DNA of 64,000 nucleotides from Nesterenkonia sp. E16_10 (GTDB lineage: Bacteria; Actinomycetota; Actinomycetes; Actinomycetales; Micrococcaceae). Of the stretch, positions 26,323 to 34,489 are shown piece by piece. How positions within the stretch are numbered: the first letter of the stretch is position 1; each line of letters opens with the position of its first letter. The stretch lies in the NCBI RefSeq assembly GCF_017347085.1, contig NZ_JADPSA010000001.1, positions 186,001-250,000 on the forward strand, in the 5' to 3' direction. The translations under genes and the position numbers were made by a program. The notes under the pieces were generated by a model, which worked only from the letters and a program-made list of their open reading frames with translations, was not told the DNA's origin and did no database searches.

Positions 26323-26551
26323 GGACGGGACTGGATCAGTCACAGGGACTCGGCCGGCTTGTCGGCTCCGGAGTCGACCCGTGGATACACACAACCCTCA
26401 ACGAGCTTCCGGCCCCATGTGGATGGGGCACGCTCGGAGTCAGCAAGAGAAAACGGGAATATCCGGAGAATGCCTGTTCAGTCTAGCCCAGGTGGGCCCG
26501 GACTGTCGCCTTTGGAGACGAAGCTCACTCCCGCAGCGCTGAGCTGGGCCT
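26323..26551. other. intergenic region upstream of the deaD leader
   Basis: These 229 bp separate the MOSC gene from the deaD promoter region. I see no gene. The part next to the MOSC stop is GC-rich; the middle is unusually AT-richer for this window (AGAAAACGGGAATATCC), as expected near a promoter. Confidence 0.4.
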
Positions 26552-27178
26552 TCAGTCGTTCGGCCGGGCCCGGGCGGGGCCCTCCCGCCGGGCGGTCTCC
26601 CGAATGCTCGCACCGGGGGCCTCCGCGACGGCGATCACGGCGGCGCGGTCCCCCGCCTGCACCGTACCGGGAGTGATGACCTTGAAGTAGGTGCCGGGCC
26701 GGCCGGCCGCGATGAATCGCTTCACCCAGCCGGGCTGGTCCAGCCAGCGCCCGAAGGTCGCACATGGAATCCGAGGAACCGTGGCCTCGAGCACCACCTG
26801 ATCTCCGATCTGCCAGCGTTCACCGGGGTGGGCGCCGTCGAGATCGATCCCGGAGAGCCGCAGGTTCTCCCCGAAGCTGCCTGATGGGAGATCGCGGCCC
26901 AGTTCGGTCGCCCACCACGCGGCGTCCTCGGCGGCGTAGGCGTAGACCGCCTTCTCGGTCCCGCCGTGATGCTTCCGGTCGGCCTGCACGTCACCATGCA
27001 GCCCCAGGGTGCGCACCTTCACCGGGCCGGAGACCGGACGCTTGTCGATCCCGCTGACGCCGACCGTGCCGGCGGCGTCCTCGATCAGCTGGTGCACCAC
27101 GCAGACCGCGTCCACCGTGCCGGTGAGTCCCAGCCGGTCCGCGGCGCCGGCCAGGCAGGTCGGCGAGGCCTCCGTCAC
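26552..27178 (-). CDS. MOSC domain protein
   Basis: This 208-aa protein belongs to the MOSC family, which is related to the C-terminal domain of molybdenum cofactor sulfurase. Conserved features: GLHGDVQADRKHHGGTEKAVYAYAAEDAAWW, GSFGENLRLSGID and the single conserved cysteine in VPRIPCATFGRWL. It most resembles YiiM-like stand-alone MOSC proteins that handle N-hydroxylated compounds or sulfur transfer; the exact substrate is open. It lies 4 nt downstream of metB on the same strand and may be co-transcribed. Confidence 0.87.
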   Translation of the reverse strand: MTEASPTCLAGAADRLGLTGTVDAVCVVHQLIEDAAGTVGVSGIDKRPVSGPVKVRTLGLHGDVQADRKHHGGTEKAVYAYAAEDAAWWATELGRDLPSGSFGENLRLSGIDLDGAHPGERWQIGDQVVLEATVPRIPCATFGRWLDQPGWVKRFIAAGRPGTYFKVITPGTVQAGDRAAVIAVAEAPGASIRETARREGPARARPND

Positions 27179-27182
27179 CGGT

Positions 27183-28340
27183 CTAGAGCCCGGCGAGGGC
27201 GGTGTCGAGATCGTGGATCAGATCCGCCACATCCTCGATGCCCACCGAGAGACGCAGCAGGTTCTCCGGGACGGCGAGCTCGGTGCCGCGCACCGAGGCG
27301 TGGGTCATCTCATGCGGGTAGTTCATCAGCGACTCGATGCCACCCAGGGACTCCGCGAGGATGAACAGCCGGGTGCCCTCGGCGACCTTCCGGGCCGCCG
27401 CCTCGCCGCCGGCGAGCTGGATCGAGACCATGCCGCCGAAGCCGCTCATCTGCGCCTTCGCCAGCTCGTGGCCCGGGTGGTCCGGGAGTCCCGGGTAGAG
27501 CACCCGTTCCACGGCGGGGTGGTCCACCAGGTGCTCGGCGATCGCCTGGGCGTTGCTGCAGTGCCGGTCCATCCGCACCGCCAGCGTCTTGAGCCCACGG
27601 GTGGTCAGGTAGGCGTCCAGCGGGCCGGAGACCGCGCCCACGGCGAACTGCTGGAAGCCGATGGAGGCGGCCAGCTCGTCGTCGGAGGTGATCACGGCGC
27701 CGCCCACGACGTCGGAGTGCCCGCCGATGTACTTGGTGGTGGAGTGCACCACGATGTCCGCGCCCAGCGCCAGCGGCTGCTGGAGGTAGGGGCTGGCGAA
27801 GGTGTTGTCCACCAGCAGCAGCGCCTTGTTGGCGTGGGCGATCTTGGCCAGGGCCGCGATGTCGGTGATGGCCATCAGCGGGTTCGAGGGCGTCTCGACC
27901 CAGAGCAGCGTCGCGTCCGGCTTGGCCAGCTCGGCCTCGACCCGGTCGAGGTCGGTGAGATCCAGCGGGGTGTTCGCGATGCCCCAGTCGCCGTGGATCC
28001 GGCTGATCAGGCGGTAAGAGCCGCCGTAGGCGTCGTTGCCCATCACGATCCGCTGCCCGGGCCGGGTCACGGCGCGGATGATGGCGTCCTCGGCGGCCAG
28101 CCCGGAGCCGAAGCTGAACGCGTGGCGTCCACCCTCCAGCGCGGCCAGCTGGGTCTGCAGCGAGGTGCGGGTGGGGTTGCCGGCGCGGCCATAGTCGTAG
28201 CCGCGGCGCAGGTTGCCGATCCCGTCGGGGGCGTAGGTGGTGGAGAAGTGCAGCGGCGGCACCACTGCCCCGAAGACCTCATCGATCTCTTGTCCGGCGT
28301 GGATGGCGTCGGTGGCGAATCCGTGGCGGTTCTCGGTCAT
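27183..28340 (-). CDS. metB: cystathionine gamma-synthase (or gamma-lyase)
   Basis: This 385-aa PLP enzyme of the Cys/Met metabolism family condenses O-acyl-homoserine with cysteine, or splits cystathionine. It shows YGRAGNPTR (phosphate-binding Tyr and Arg), SGLAAEDAI, LLVDNTFASPYLQQPL and the Schiff-base lysine in HSTTKYIGGHSD (Lys203). It overlaps the cystathionine beta-synthase gene upstream by 4 nt. The pairing with a beta-synthase suggests work in the reverse transsulfuration route (lyase) as well as or instead of synthesis. Sequence alone does not separate MetB from CGL activity. Confidence 0.92.
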   Translation of the reverse strand: MTENRHGFATDAIHAGQEIDEVFGAVVPPLHFSTTYAPDGIGNLRRGYDYGRAGNPTRTSLQTQLAALEGGRHAFSFGSGLAAEDAIIRAVTRPGQRIVMGNDAYGGSYRLISRIHGDWGIANTPLDLTDLDRVEAELAKPDATLLWVETPSNPLMAITDIAALAKIAHANKALLLVDNTFASPYLQQPLALGADIVVHSTTKYIGGHSDVVGGAVITSDDELAASIGFQQFAVGAVSGPLDAYLTTRGLKTLAVRMDRHCSNAQAIAEHLVDHPAVERVLYPGLPDHPGHELAKAQMSGFGGMVSIQLAGGEAAARKVAEGTRLFILAESLGGIESLMNYPHEMTHASVRGTELAVPENLLRLSVGIEDVADLIHDLDTALAGL

Positions 28341-29878
28341 CGGGTCTCCTTCTCCTGGGCACCTGAGAGGTGCGCAAGCAGGTCATTGCGGGTGAGCACC
28401 CCGACGATGTCGCCGTCCTCGGCGACCAGCAGCGTCGGGTTGCTCCTGAGCTTCTTCAGTATCTGCGGGAGGGTCTCGGTGATTCCCACCAGCGGCAGAT
28501 CGATGGAGAGGTGGTCGGCCACCAGCTCATCAGGGGTGGCGTGCCCGACGATCAGGTCCTCGGAGAGGTGGGCGACATCGACGACGCCGTAGACCTCCCC
28601 GATCCGGGCCACCCGGCCCGGCTGGTCGATCACCGGAACGATGTCGATGCCGTAGCGGTTCATCACCGAGACCGCCTCGCGCAGCGTGGTGTGCCGGGAG
28701 ATCGAGACCACCTCGGGCATCGCCGAGGAGAACAGCGAGCTCTTGGCCAGCAGCACGTCGGAGGCCGTGACCGGCGCGGCGGCGCCCTGGGCCGTGGCGT
28801 CGTCGGAGTGATCAGCGGCCGGGTCGGCACCGATCAGCCCGGTGTCCACCGCCTCGCTGAGCTCCTCGGAGCTCTTCACACTGATCTCGACACCGGTGGA
28901 GTTCGAGACCACTGCACCGAAGCCGTGGTCGATCATCCACTGGTCGTTGAAGATCTTGCCCAGGTAGCCGCGACCCGAGTCGGGCAGCACCGCGACCACC
29001 ACGTCCTCCGGGCCCAGGTCCTTCGCGACCCGCAGCGCCGCGACCACGGCGGTGCCGGAGGAGCCGCCGACCAGCAGACCCTCCTCGGTGGCGAGGCGTC
29101 GCGCCATGGCGAAGGACTCGGCGTCGGAGATGGCGTGATGCTCGTCGGGGATGGAGGCGTCGTAGTTCTTCACCCAGATGTCCTCGCCGACGCCTTCCAC
29201 GAAGTACGGGCGGCCTTCACCGCCGGAGTAGATGGAGCCGTCGGGGTCAGCGACCACCACGCGCACCGGCCCACCCTCGCGATCGGCGGAGACCTCCTTG
29301 AGGTAGCGCCCGGAGCCGGTGACGGTGCCGCCGGTGCCGGCACCGACCACGAGGTGGGTGACCTTGCCCTCGGTGTCCTCCCAGATCTCGGGGCCGGTGG
29401 TCTCGTAGTGCGAGTTCGGCGCGGCCGGGTTGGAGAACTGGTCCGGCTTATAGCCGCCCTCGATCTCGGCTGCCAGCTGGTCGGAGATCCCGTAGTAGGA
29501 CAGGGGGGACTCGGAGGGCACGCCGGCGGGGCCCACGACGACGTCGGCGCCATAGGCGCGCAGCACGTCGCGCTTCTCCTGGGCCACCTTGGGCACGGTG
29601 ACGAAGACCGACCGGTAGCCCTTCTGCTGCGCCACCAGGGCCAGTCCGACCCCGGTGTTGCCTGAGGTCGGCTCGACCACCACTCCCCCGGGCTTGAGCA
29701 GACCGGCGGCCTCGGCCTCCTCGATCATCTTCAGCGCGATGCGATCCTTGATGGATCCACCGGGGTTGAGGTATTCGAGTTTCACAAGGACGGTGGCAGA
29801 GACACCCTCGGTGATCCGGTTCAGCTTCACCAGGGGGGTGCGGCCGATCAGCTCGACGACGGACTGGGCATATTTCAT
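28337..29878 (-). CDS. cbs: cystathionine beta-synthase
   Basis: This 513-aa PLP enzyme joins homocysteine and serine to cystathionine. The catalytic domain (1-330) has NPGGSIKDRIA with Schiff-base Lys44, PTSGNTGVGLALV and GTGGTVTGSGRYLKE. The C-terminal part (about 375-513) carries two CBS domains (ISRHTTLREAVSVMNRYGIDIVPVID; GITETLPQILKKLRSNPTLLVAEDGDIVGVLTRNDLL), which may bind an adenosyl ligand. This layout matches eukaryote-type and actinobacterial CBS. It starts the cbs-metB unit from a leaderless promoter. Confidence 0.93.
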   Translation of the reverse strand: MKYAQSVVELIGRTPLVKLNRITEGVSATVLVKLEYLNPGGSIKDRIALKMIEEAEAAGLLKPGGVVVEPTSGNTGVGLALVAQQKGYRSVFVTVPKVAQEKRDVLRAYGADVVVGPAGVPSESPLSYYGISDQLAAEIEGGYKPDQFSNPAAPNSHYETTGPEIWEDTEGKVTHLVVGAGTGGTVTGSGRYLKEVSADREGGPVRVVVADPDGSIYSGGEGRPYFVEGVGEDIWVKNYDASIPDEHHAISDAESFAMARRLATEEGLLVGGSSGTAVVAALRVAKDLGPEDVVVAVLPDSGRGYLGKIFNDQWMIDHGFGAVVSNSTGVEISVKSSEELSEAVDTGLIGADPAADHSDDATAQGAAAPVTASDVLLAKSSLFSSAMPEVVSISRHTTLREAVSVMNRYGIDIVPVIDQPGRVARIGEVYGVVDVAHLSEDLIVGHATPDELVADHLSIDLPLVGITETLPQILKKLRSNPTLLVAEDGDIVGVLTRNDLLAHLSGAQEKETR

Positions 29879-29891
29879 GTCGCCAACTCTA
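29879..29891 (-). promoter_or_regulatory. leaderless -10 box of cbs
   Basis: TAGAGT on the minus strand ends 7 nt before the ATG. Confidence 0.55.
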
Positions 29892-29983
29892 CCGATGCCC
29901 CGAGCAGATCAGTCAGATTCCGTCTTTCGGCGAAACGTCGCGCTGCCGATCTGCGCCTGGCCGCACCGCCTCACCGCCTGTGC

Positions 29984-29995
29984 CACAGTGGATGC
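29984..29995 (+). promoter_or_regulatory. possible leaderless -10 box of the glycosylase gene
   Basis: CACAGT with 6 nt to the ATG. The box is a weaker match than others in the window. Confidence 0.3.
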
Positions 29996-31102
29996 ATGAC
30001 CACGGGACCCAGCGCCGGAACGAGGATCGGGGCGAGCAACGGGGCGAGCAGGGCGACGCACCAGCAGGAGGTGCTGCTGGACCTCGGCGGCCCGGTGGAC
30101 CTGCCCCGGACGCTGTCGGTGCTGCAGCGCGGAGCCGCTGACCCGAGCATCCGGGTGGACCCCGGCGCCCGGTCGATGACCGGGGGCCCGCGCGGAACGC
30201 CCGGAGCCGGGGCGTGGATGTGCCAACGCCTCTATGCTCCGACCGGGGCGGAGCTCGGGGCTGCGACGCTGCGCTTCGACCAGCTCCGGGCAGCCACCGT
30301 CCGGGTGCGCGTGGCCGCAGCCGGTCCGGGCATCACCGCCGAGGTGGTGGCCGATCTCGCCGCGCAGCGAGCGGCGCAGATCCTGGGGGTCCAGGACAGC
30401 TGGCTGGAGACCGAGCTGCTGCTCGATGCCCTGGGCGATCAGCTCTCCAATGCACTGGTCAGGGTGCGCCGGCGGCATCCGGGCGTGCGCCTGCCGGCCA
30501 CCGGAGGACTCTTCGACCAGCTGGTGACGGCCACCTTCGAGCAGAAGGTCACCCACGACCAGGCGCGCACGGGCTGGCGCCAGCTGCTGCGCCGTCATGG
30601 GGAGGCGCCCCCGGCCTCGGCGCAGGTCCCGACCCCTGAGTGGATGCGGCTGCCGCTGACCGGAGCGCAGCTGCGTCGAATCCCCTCCTGGGAGTGGCAT
30701 CAGCTCTGGGTCCAACCGGCCCTGTCCAAGACCATCCAGCGGGTGGCTGAACGCGCCCTCACGATCCATAGGCTCAGCGCCGACACCGGCGTGGACACGG
30801 AGTCGGTGGCCGAACTGGGCCTTCGGCTGCGCTCAATTCCGGGGATCGGCGAGTGGACGGTGGCCGAAGCGCTGCAGCGCTCACACGGAGCGGCAGATCT
30901 GCCCTCCGTCGGCGACTATCACCTGAGCAACTTCGTCGGAGCCGCGATGACCGGGGCGCGCACCGACGACGCGGGCATGCTGCGCCTGCTGAGCCCCTAT
31001 GCCCCGCACCGGCAGCGCATCATTCGACTGCTGAAGCTCTCAGGCTTCCGGGATCAGAAGTACGGGCCGAAGCTGACCCCGGCCGATCACCGGGGCCGCT
31101 GA
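29996..31102 (+). CDS. DNA-3-methyladenine glycosylase, AlkA-like HhH-GPD protein
   Basis: This 368-aa protein removes alkylated bases from DNA. The C-terminal half carries the helix-hairpin-helix LRSIPGIGEWTVAEAL followed by the glycosylase GPD-type loop with the catalytic aspartate Asp307 in LPSVGDYHLSNF. It ends YAPHRQRIIRLLKLSGF, also typical of the family. About 60 residues at the start and the middle Ala-rich region are poorly conserved. No other alkylation-repair gene adjoins. Confidence 0.85.
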   Translation: MTTGPSAGTRIGASNGASRATHQQEVLLDLGGPVDLPRTLSVLQRGAADPSIRVDPGARSMTGGPRGTPGAGAWMCQRLYAPTGAELGAATLRFDQLRAATVRVRVAAAGPGITAEVVADLAAQRAAQILGVQDSWLETELLLDALGDQLSNALVRVRRRHPGVRLPATGGLFDQLVTATFEQKVTHDQARTGWRQLLRRHGEAPPASAQVPTPEWMRLPLTGAQLRRIPSWEWHQLWVQPALSKTIQRVAERALTIHRLSADTGVDTESVAELGLRLRSIPGIGEWTVAEALQRSHGAADLPSVGDYHLSNFVGAAMTGARTDDAGMLRLLSPYAPHRQRIIRLLKLSGFRDQKYGPKLTPADHRGR

Positions 31103-31126
31103 GCGGCGGGGATCGGGCCTGGAGAT

Positions 31127-31513
31127 TCAGCCCTGCGGCTTGGTGTCCTGCTCAGCCGCGTCCTCGGCGATCTGCCGATGCACCTCGGCCATGTCGAGGT
31201 CCTTCACCGCGGTGATGACCTCGGTGAGCTGCTCGGCGTTCAGCGCACCGGGCTGGGAGAAGACCAGGACCTTCTCGCGGAAGGCCATCAGGGTCGGGAT
31301 CGAGGTGATGTTCGCGGCGGCGGCGAGCTCACGCTCGGCCTCTGTGTCGACCTTGCCGAAGGTGACATCGGGGTGCTGCTCGGAGACCTGTGAGTACACC
31401 GGAGCGAACTGCTTGCAGGGGCCGCACCAGTCGGCCCAGAAGTCGACGAGCAGGATGTCGCTGTCCTCAAGGGTCTGCTGGAAGTCTGTTGTGGTCAGAT
31501 CAGTGGTAGCCAT
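31127..31513 (-). CDS. trxA: thioredoxin
   Basis: This 128-aa protein has the classical fold: LLVDFWADWCGPCKQFAPVY with active-site Cys30 and Cys33, the cis-proline SIPTLMAFREK, and a KVDTEAERELA segment. It reduces protein disulfides. Residues 108-128 form an extra acidic helix (EVHRQIAEDAAEQDTKPQG). The start at 31513 is chosen because TAAGGT lies 8 nt upstream, a leaderless promoter; the longer upstream frame is rich in Arg and Gly and not thioredoxin-like. Confidence 0.95.
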   Translation of the reverse strand: MATTDLTTTDFQQTLEDSDILLVDFWADWCGPCKQFAPVYSQVSEQHPDVTFGKVDTEAERELAAAANITSIPTLMAFREKVLVFSQPGALNAEQLTEVITAVKDLDMAEVHRQIAEDAAEQDTKPQG

Positions 31514-31527
31514 GCCTCGCCACCTTA
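31514..31527 (-). promoter_or_regulatory. leaderless -10 box of the thioredoxin gene
   Basis: TAAGGT on the minus strand, 8 nt before the ATG. Confidence 0.5.
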
Positions 31528-31610
31528 CGCGAGGAGCGCCGCGTTGTCGGCCTCTCCCCCGACGCCCCGGGCCCACTTAAGCGCCCAGCGGAACCGGCCA
31601 CGGACACACG

Positions 31611-31649
31611 AAAAAGGGCGGTCCGGATCCTTGAGATCCGAACCGCCCT
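31611..31649 (-). terminator. Rho-independent terminator after tRNA-Tyr
   Basis: On the minus strand a 15-bp stem AGGGCGGTTCGGATC pairs around a 5-nt loop and is followed by TTTT. It lies 9 nt beyond the encoded CCA and is the most canonical terminator in the window. Confidence 0.9.
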
Positions 31650-31658
31650 AGAACGATG

Positions 31659-31743
31659 TGGTGGCAGATGAGGGATTCGAACCCCCGTAGGCGATGCCAG
31701 CTGATTTACAGTCAGCCCCCTTTGGCCGCTCGGGTAATCTGCC
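31659..31743 (-). tRNA. tRNA-Tyr (anticodon GTA)
   Basis: A class II tRNA with a long variable arm: acceptor GGCAGAT/ATCTGCC, anticodon loop CTGTAAA in stem TGA/TCA context, T-arm GGGGGTTCGAATCCC. The 3' CCA is encoded at 31661-31659. It is transcribed divergently from the MocR-like gene. Confidence 0.93.
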
Positions 31744-31950
31744 GTGCAACCACACGAATACTCCCAGAGGAGTTTTCGGTGCCCCGCATGAGGCACCCCA
31801 TTACTTTAGCGACAACACCGGAAATTTTCGAATCGGTTTGTTGAACAAGGAGTATGGTTGGCCCCAACCACACATGCGTGCGGGACGGTCCCGTTCAGTT
31901 CGGCCGCACAGATGCATGCCCCTACCCAGCACCCACCCTCAAGGAGCACT

Positions 31951-33318
31951 GTGGCCGATATCGAGGCCGAGACACTGGCACGACACCTGAGCGAACGCAG
32001 CCCCAGCGGCATCGCGGAGCAGGTGCGCGAGCTGATCAGCGCGGGCACGCTCAGCGGCGGGATGCGTCTGCCCACCGTGCGTGACCTCGCCACCGAGATC
32101 GGGGTCAGCGTCGGCACCATCGCCCAGGCCTGGAGCCTGCTGCGCGAGTCCAACCTGGTCGAGACCCGCCGGCGCGGCGGGACCCGCATCGTGGAGCCCG
32201 GCGACGTCGGCGGGCCCAACTTCCGCAGCTGGTCCGGCGTCGACCTGCTGCACTGCAGCCCGGACCTGCGGCTCCTGCCCTCCCTGGAGGAGGCCATGGT
32301 GCGCAGCCTCAAGCAGCCGCAGCTGCACAGCTGGAGCCGGGAGCACATCCTGCCCGAGCTGCAGCGCGCAGTGGAGAAGAAGCTCGGTCAGCAGGCCCAG
32401 AGCACCCAGACCCGCAGCTTCGCCGCCATCTCCTCCGCCACCGAGGGGCTCTGGCTCGCGACCAAGTCCGTGACCAGCGGCGGGGACCTGATCGCAGTGG
32501 AGGAACCGGCCTCCCCCGGATACCTCTCGGTGCCCAAGAGCCTCGGGCTGCGCACCATCGGGGTCCCGGTGGATGAGCACGGCCCGGTCCCCGAGGCGCT
32601 GCAGCGAGCCCTCGACGCCGGCGCCGTGGCGTTCGTGCACAGCCCCGGCGGAGCCTTCTCGCCATGCCACATCCTGAGCACCGAGCGCACCCAGGAGCTC
32701 GCTCAGGTGCTGGAGTCCTCCCCCGAGACCGTCATCATCGAGGAGGACCCGCTGGGCCCGCTCGCCGAGGTGGACCCCTTCGCGCATTCCCTGGACACCC
32801 TGCTGCCTGAGCGCACCTTGCGCGTGATCGGCTTCGAACGCGCCTACGGCATGGACCTTCGCACCGCCGTGATGTCCGGGCCCAAGCAGCTCATCAATGG
32901 GGCGATCGCCGAGCGTTCGGGCGGGGTCAGCTCGAACAGCCGCATCCTGCAGAACACGCTGGCCTTCCTGCTGCGCGATCCAAGCGCCGGGCGACGGCTC
33001 AACAGCGCCAGGACCCGCTATGCGAACCGGCGTCGGATGGCGCTGGAGGCCTTCGCCGAGGTCGGCCTCACGGCCCACGCGGGCCCGGCGAGCTGGGCGA
33101 TCTGGGTCCAGGTCCCCGACGAGCGCACCGCGGCGCTCACGCTCAGCGCCCAGGGCGTCATCACCGACGTCGGCAGCAGCTCGCATATGACCGAACAGCC
33201 CACCGGTCTGCTGCGGATCTCCTGCGCCCAGCTGCCCGAGGACAAGGAGCTGCTCGACGGTCTCGCCCAGCTGATCCTGCGCGCCACCGAGGATGGGCTG
33301 AACTCCACCTTCGTCTGA
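31951..33318 (+). CDS. MocR-like GntR regulator without PLP lysine
   Basis: This 455-aa protein has an N-terminal GntR winged helix (IAEQVRELISAGTLSGGMRLPTVRDLATEIGVSVGTIAQAW, residues 21-61) and a C-terminal aminotransferase-fold domain. In MocR/GabR proteins PLP is held by a lysine in an FSKxLxPGLR motif; here the aligned stretch (residues 295-304) reads FERAYGMDLR, so Arg297 replaces the lysine. The usual PLP-contacting aspartate region is also altered (IIEEDPLGPL). It probably senses a ligand without forming a PLP Schiff base. The GTG start has AAGGAG 4 nt upstream. Its target genes are not obvious. Confidence 0.85.
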   Translation: MADIEAETLARHLSERSPSGIAEQVRELISAGTLSGGMRLPTVRDLATEIGVSVGTIAQAWSLLRESNLVETRRRGGTRIVEPGDVGGPNFRSWSGVDLLHCSPDLRLLPSLEEAMVRSLKQPQLHSWSREHILPELQRAVEKKLGQQAQSTQTRSFAAISSATEGLWLATKSVTSGGDLIAVEEPASPGYLSVPKSLGLRTIGVPVDEHGPVPEALQRALDAGAVAFVHSPGGAFSPCHILSTERTQELAQVLESSPETVIIEEDPLGPLAEVDPFAHSLDTLLPERTLRVIGFERAYGMDLRTAVMSGPKQLINGAIAERSGGVSSNSRILQNTLAFLLRDPSAGRRLNSARTRYANRRRMALEAFAEVGLTAHAGPASWAIWVQVPDERTAALTLSAQGVITDVGSSSHMTEQPTGLLRISCAQLPEDKELLDGLAQLILRATEDGLNSTFV

Positions 33319-33338
33319 GCAGCGGCTTCGCGTGATCC

Positions 33339-33380
33339 ACGACGCCAGGGTCGGCCCATCGGGGTCGACCCTGGCGTCGT
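33339..33380 (+). terminator. hairpin after the MocR-like gene
   Basis: A perfect 15-bp stem (ACGACGCCAGGGTCG and complement) with a 12-nt loop lies 20 bp after the stop. Confidence 0.75.
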
Positions 33381-33459
33381 CTCGGCTGGACGCGGATGGG
33401 ACGGCGGGCCATGACGATTAGACTCGGCGGCACATATCCATGCCGATCAGGAGGTACCC

Positions 33460-33948
33460 ATGGCTAAGGACTCGACGTTCGACGTCGTCTCGAAGGTGGA
33501 CAAGCAGGAGGTCGCCAATGCGTTGAACCAGGCGCAGAAGGAGATCGCCCAGCGCTATGACTTCAAGGGCACCGGCGCGGAGATCGACTACTCCGGGGAG
33601 AAGCTTCTGATCAAGGCCAACTCCGAGGAGCGCGCCAAGGCCGTGGAAGACGTCTTCGGCTCCAAGCTGGTCAAGCGTGGCATCTCACTGAAGTCCTTCG
33701 ACTCCGGGGAGCCCTACGCCTCGGGCAAGGAGTTCCGGATCGAGGGTGAGATCAAGGAGGGCATCGACCAGCCCACCGCGAAGAAGATCACCAAGCTGAT
33801 CCGCGACGAGGGCCCGAAGACCGTGAAAGCCACGATTCAGGGCGACGAGCTGCGCGTGACCTCGAAGTCCCGCGACGACCTGCAGGAGGTCATCGCGATG
33901 CTGAAGAACTTCGAGGACGCCGACCTGCAGTTCGTCAACATGCGCTGA
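33460..33948 (+). CDS. yajQ: YajQ family nucleotide-binding protein
   Basis: This 162-aa protein is a full-length YajQ homologue ([35 protein letters not shown]...). Members bind nucleotides, and some bind cyclic-di-GMP; its cellular role in actinobacteria is unclear. AGGAGGT lies 5 nt before the ATG, and a TAGACT -10 box at 33419-33424 gives a short leader, so unlike many neighbours it is not leaderless. Confidence 0.93.
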   Translation: MAKDSTFDVVSKVDKQEVANALNQAQKEIAQRYDFKGTGAEIDYSGEKLLIKANSEERAKAVEDVFGSKLVKRGISLKSFDSGEPYASGKEFRIEGEIKEGIDQPTAKKITKLIRDEGPKTVKATIQGDELRVTSKSRDDLQEVIAMLKNFEDADLQFVNMR

Positions 33949-33972
33949 CCCTCCCCCCACCTCCTCACCACG

Positions 33973-34034
33973 AACCCCGCCGGTTGAGTTCTCCGGTCGA
34001 TACGTCTCGACCGGATGCTTCAGCTGGCGGGGTT
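33973..34034. repeat. intergenic palindromic repeat, copy A
   Basis: An imperfect inverted repeat starts AACCCCGCCGGTTGAG and ends with the near complement; inside, CCGGTCGA and TCGACCGG pair around TACGTC. It is related to the element at 34403. Confidence 0.6.
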
Positions 34035-34316
34035 TGTTGCCGCGGCAGGTGTTTCGCGGCGACTCTGGCGGCAGAGCAGCAGGACCAGGATCGGCCCGAG
34101 GATCGGAGCCGAGAGTGCCAGAAGGAGCAGCACGCCCTTCGCGGTGATGTCCAGGGTGTGAGTGCGCATGACCAGCACCACAGCCCAGATCGCGAGAGCC
34201 AGCGCGAGCAGCGGAAAGACCAGCAGGAACAGAGAGAACCCCAGTCCCATGACCTCCATCGAGTTGGGCACCATCGGATTGGCGTCGCCGGCGCTCAGCA
34301 GCGTGGTCAGGGTCAT
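34020..34316 (-). CDS. small membrane protein, PLDc_N-like
   Basis: This 98-aa protein has two hydrophobic helices (GLGFSLFLLVFPLLALALAIWAVVLV and GVLLLLALSAPILGPILVLLL) linked by a short loop MRTHTLDITAK. The pattern resembles phospholipase D-nuclease N-terminal (PLDc_N) mini-proteins, where the second helix holds a conserved proline-glycine-proline. The function is unknown. Its 3' end reaches into the flanking inverted repeat, and a related repeat lies upstream. Confidence 0.7.
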   Translation of the reverse strand: MTLTTLLSAGDANPMVPNSMEVMGLGFSLFLLVFPLLALALAIWAVVLVMRTHTLDITAKGVLLLLALSAPILGPILVLLLCRQSRRETPAAATNPAS

Positions 34317-34402
34317 GGGGGCTCCTCGGAGTCGGTGTCATGGCGCTGACCTGCGCGATCAACGTCCAGCGCCCCAGGCTAGCGCGACTCGACGCACGAA
34401 TG

Positions 34403-34488
34403 AACCCCGCTGGTTGAGTTCTCCGGCGGATACGTATCCACGGGAGAACTCAACCAGCGGGGTTGAGACGCGGGGTTGAGACGCGGGG
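34403..34488. repeat. intergenic palindromic repeat, copy B, with direct repeats
   Basis: Two 22-nt arms (34403-34424 and 34443-34464) are perfectly complementary, beginning AACCCCGCTGGTTGAG. The loop holds the palindrome GGATACGTATCC. Two copies of GTTGAGACGCGGGG follow. It lies between the Na/Pi cotransporter stop and the small membrane gene and may also terminate transcription. Confidence 0.75.
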
Positions 34489-34489
34489 A

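Noticed and set aside
28337-29878. SAM riboswitch before the cbs-metB unit
   Set aside because: The -10 box is 7 nt from the start codon, so there is no leader to hold a riboswitch.
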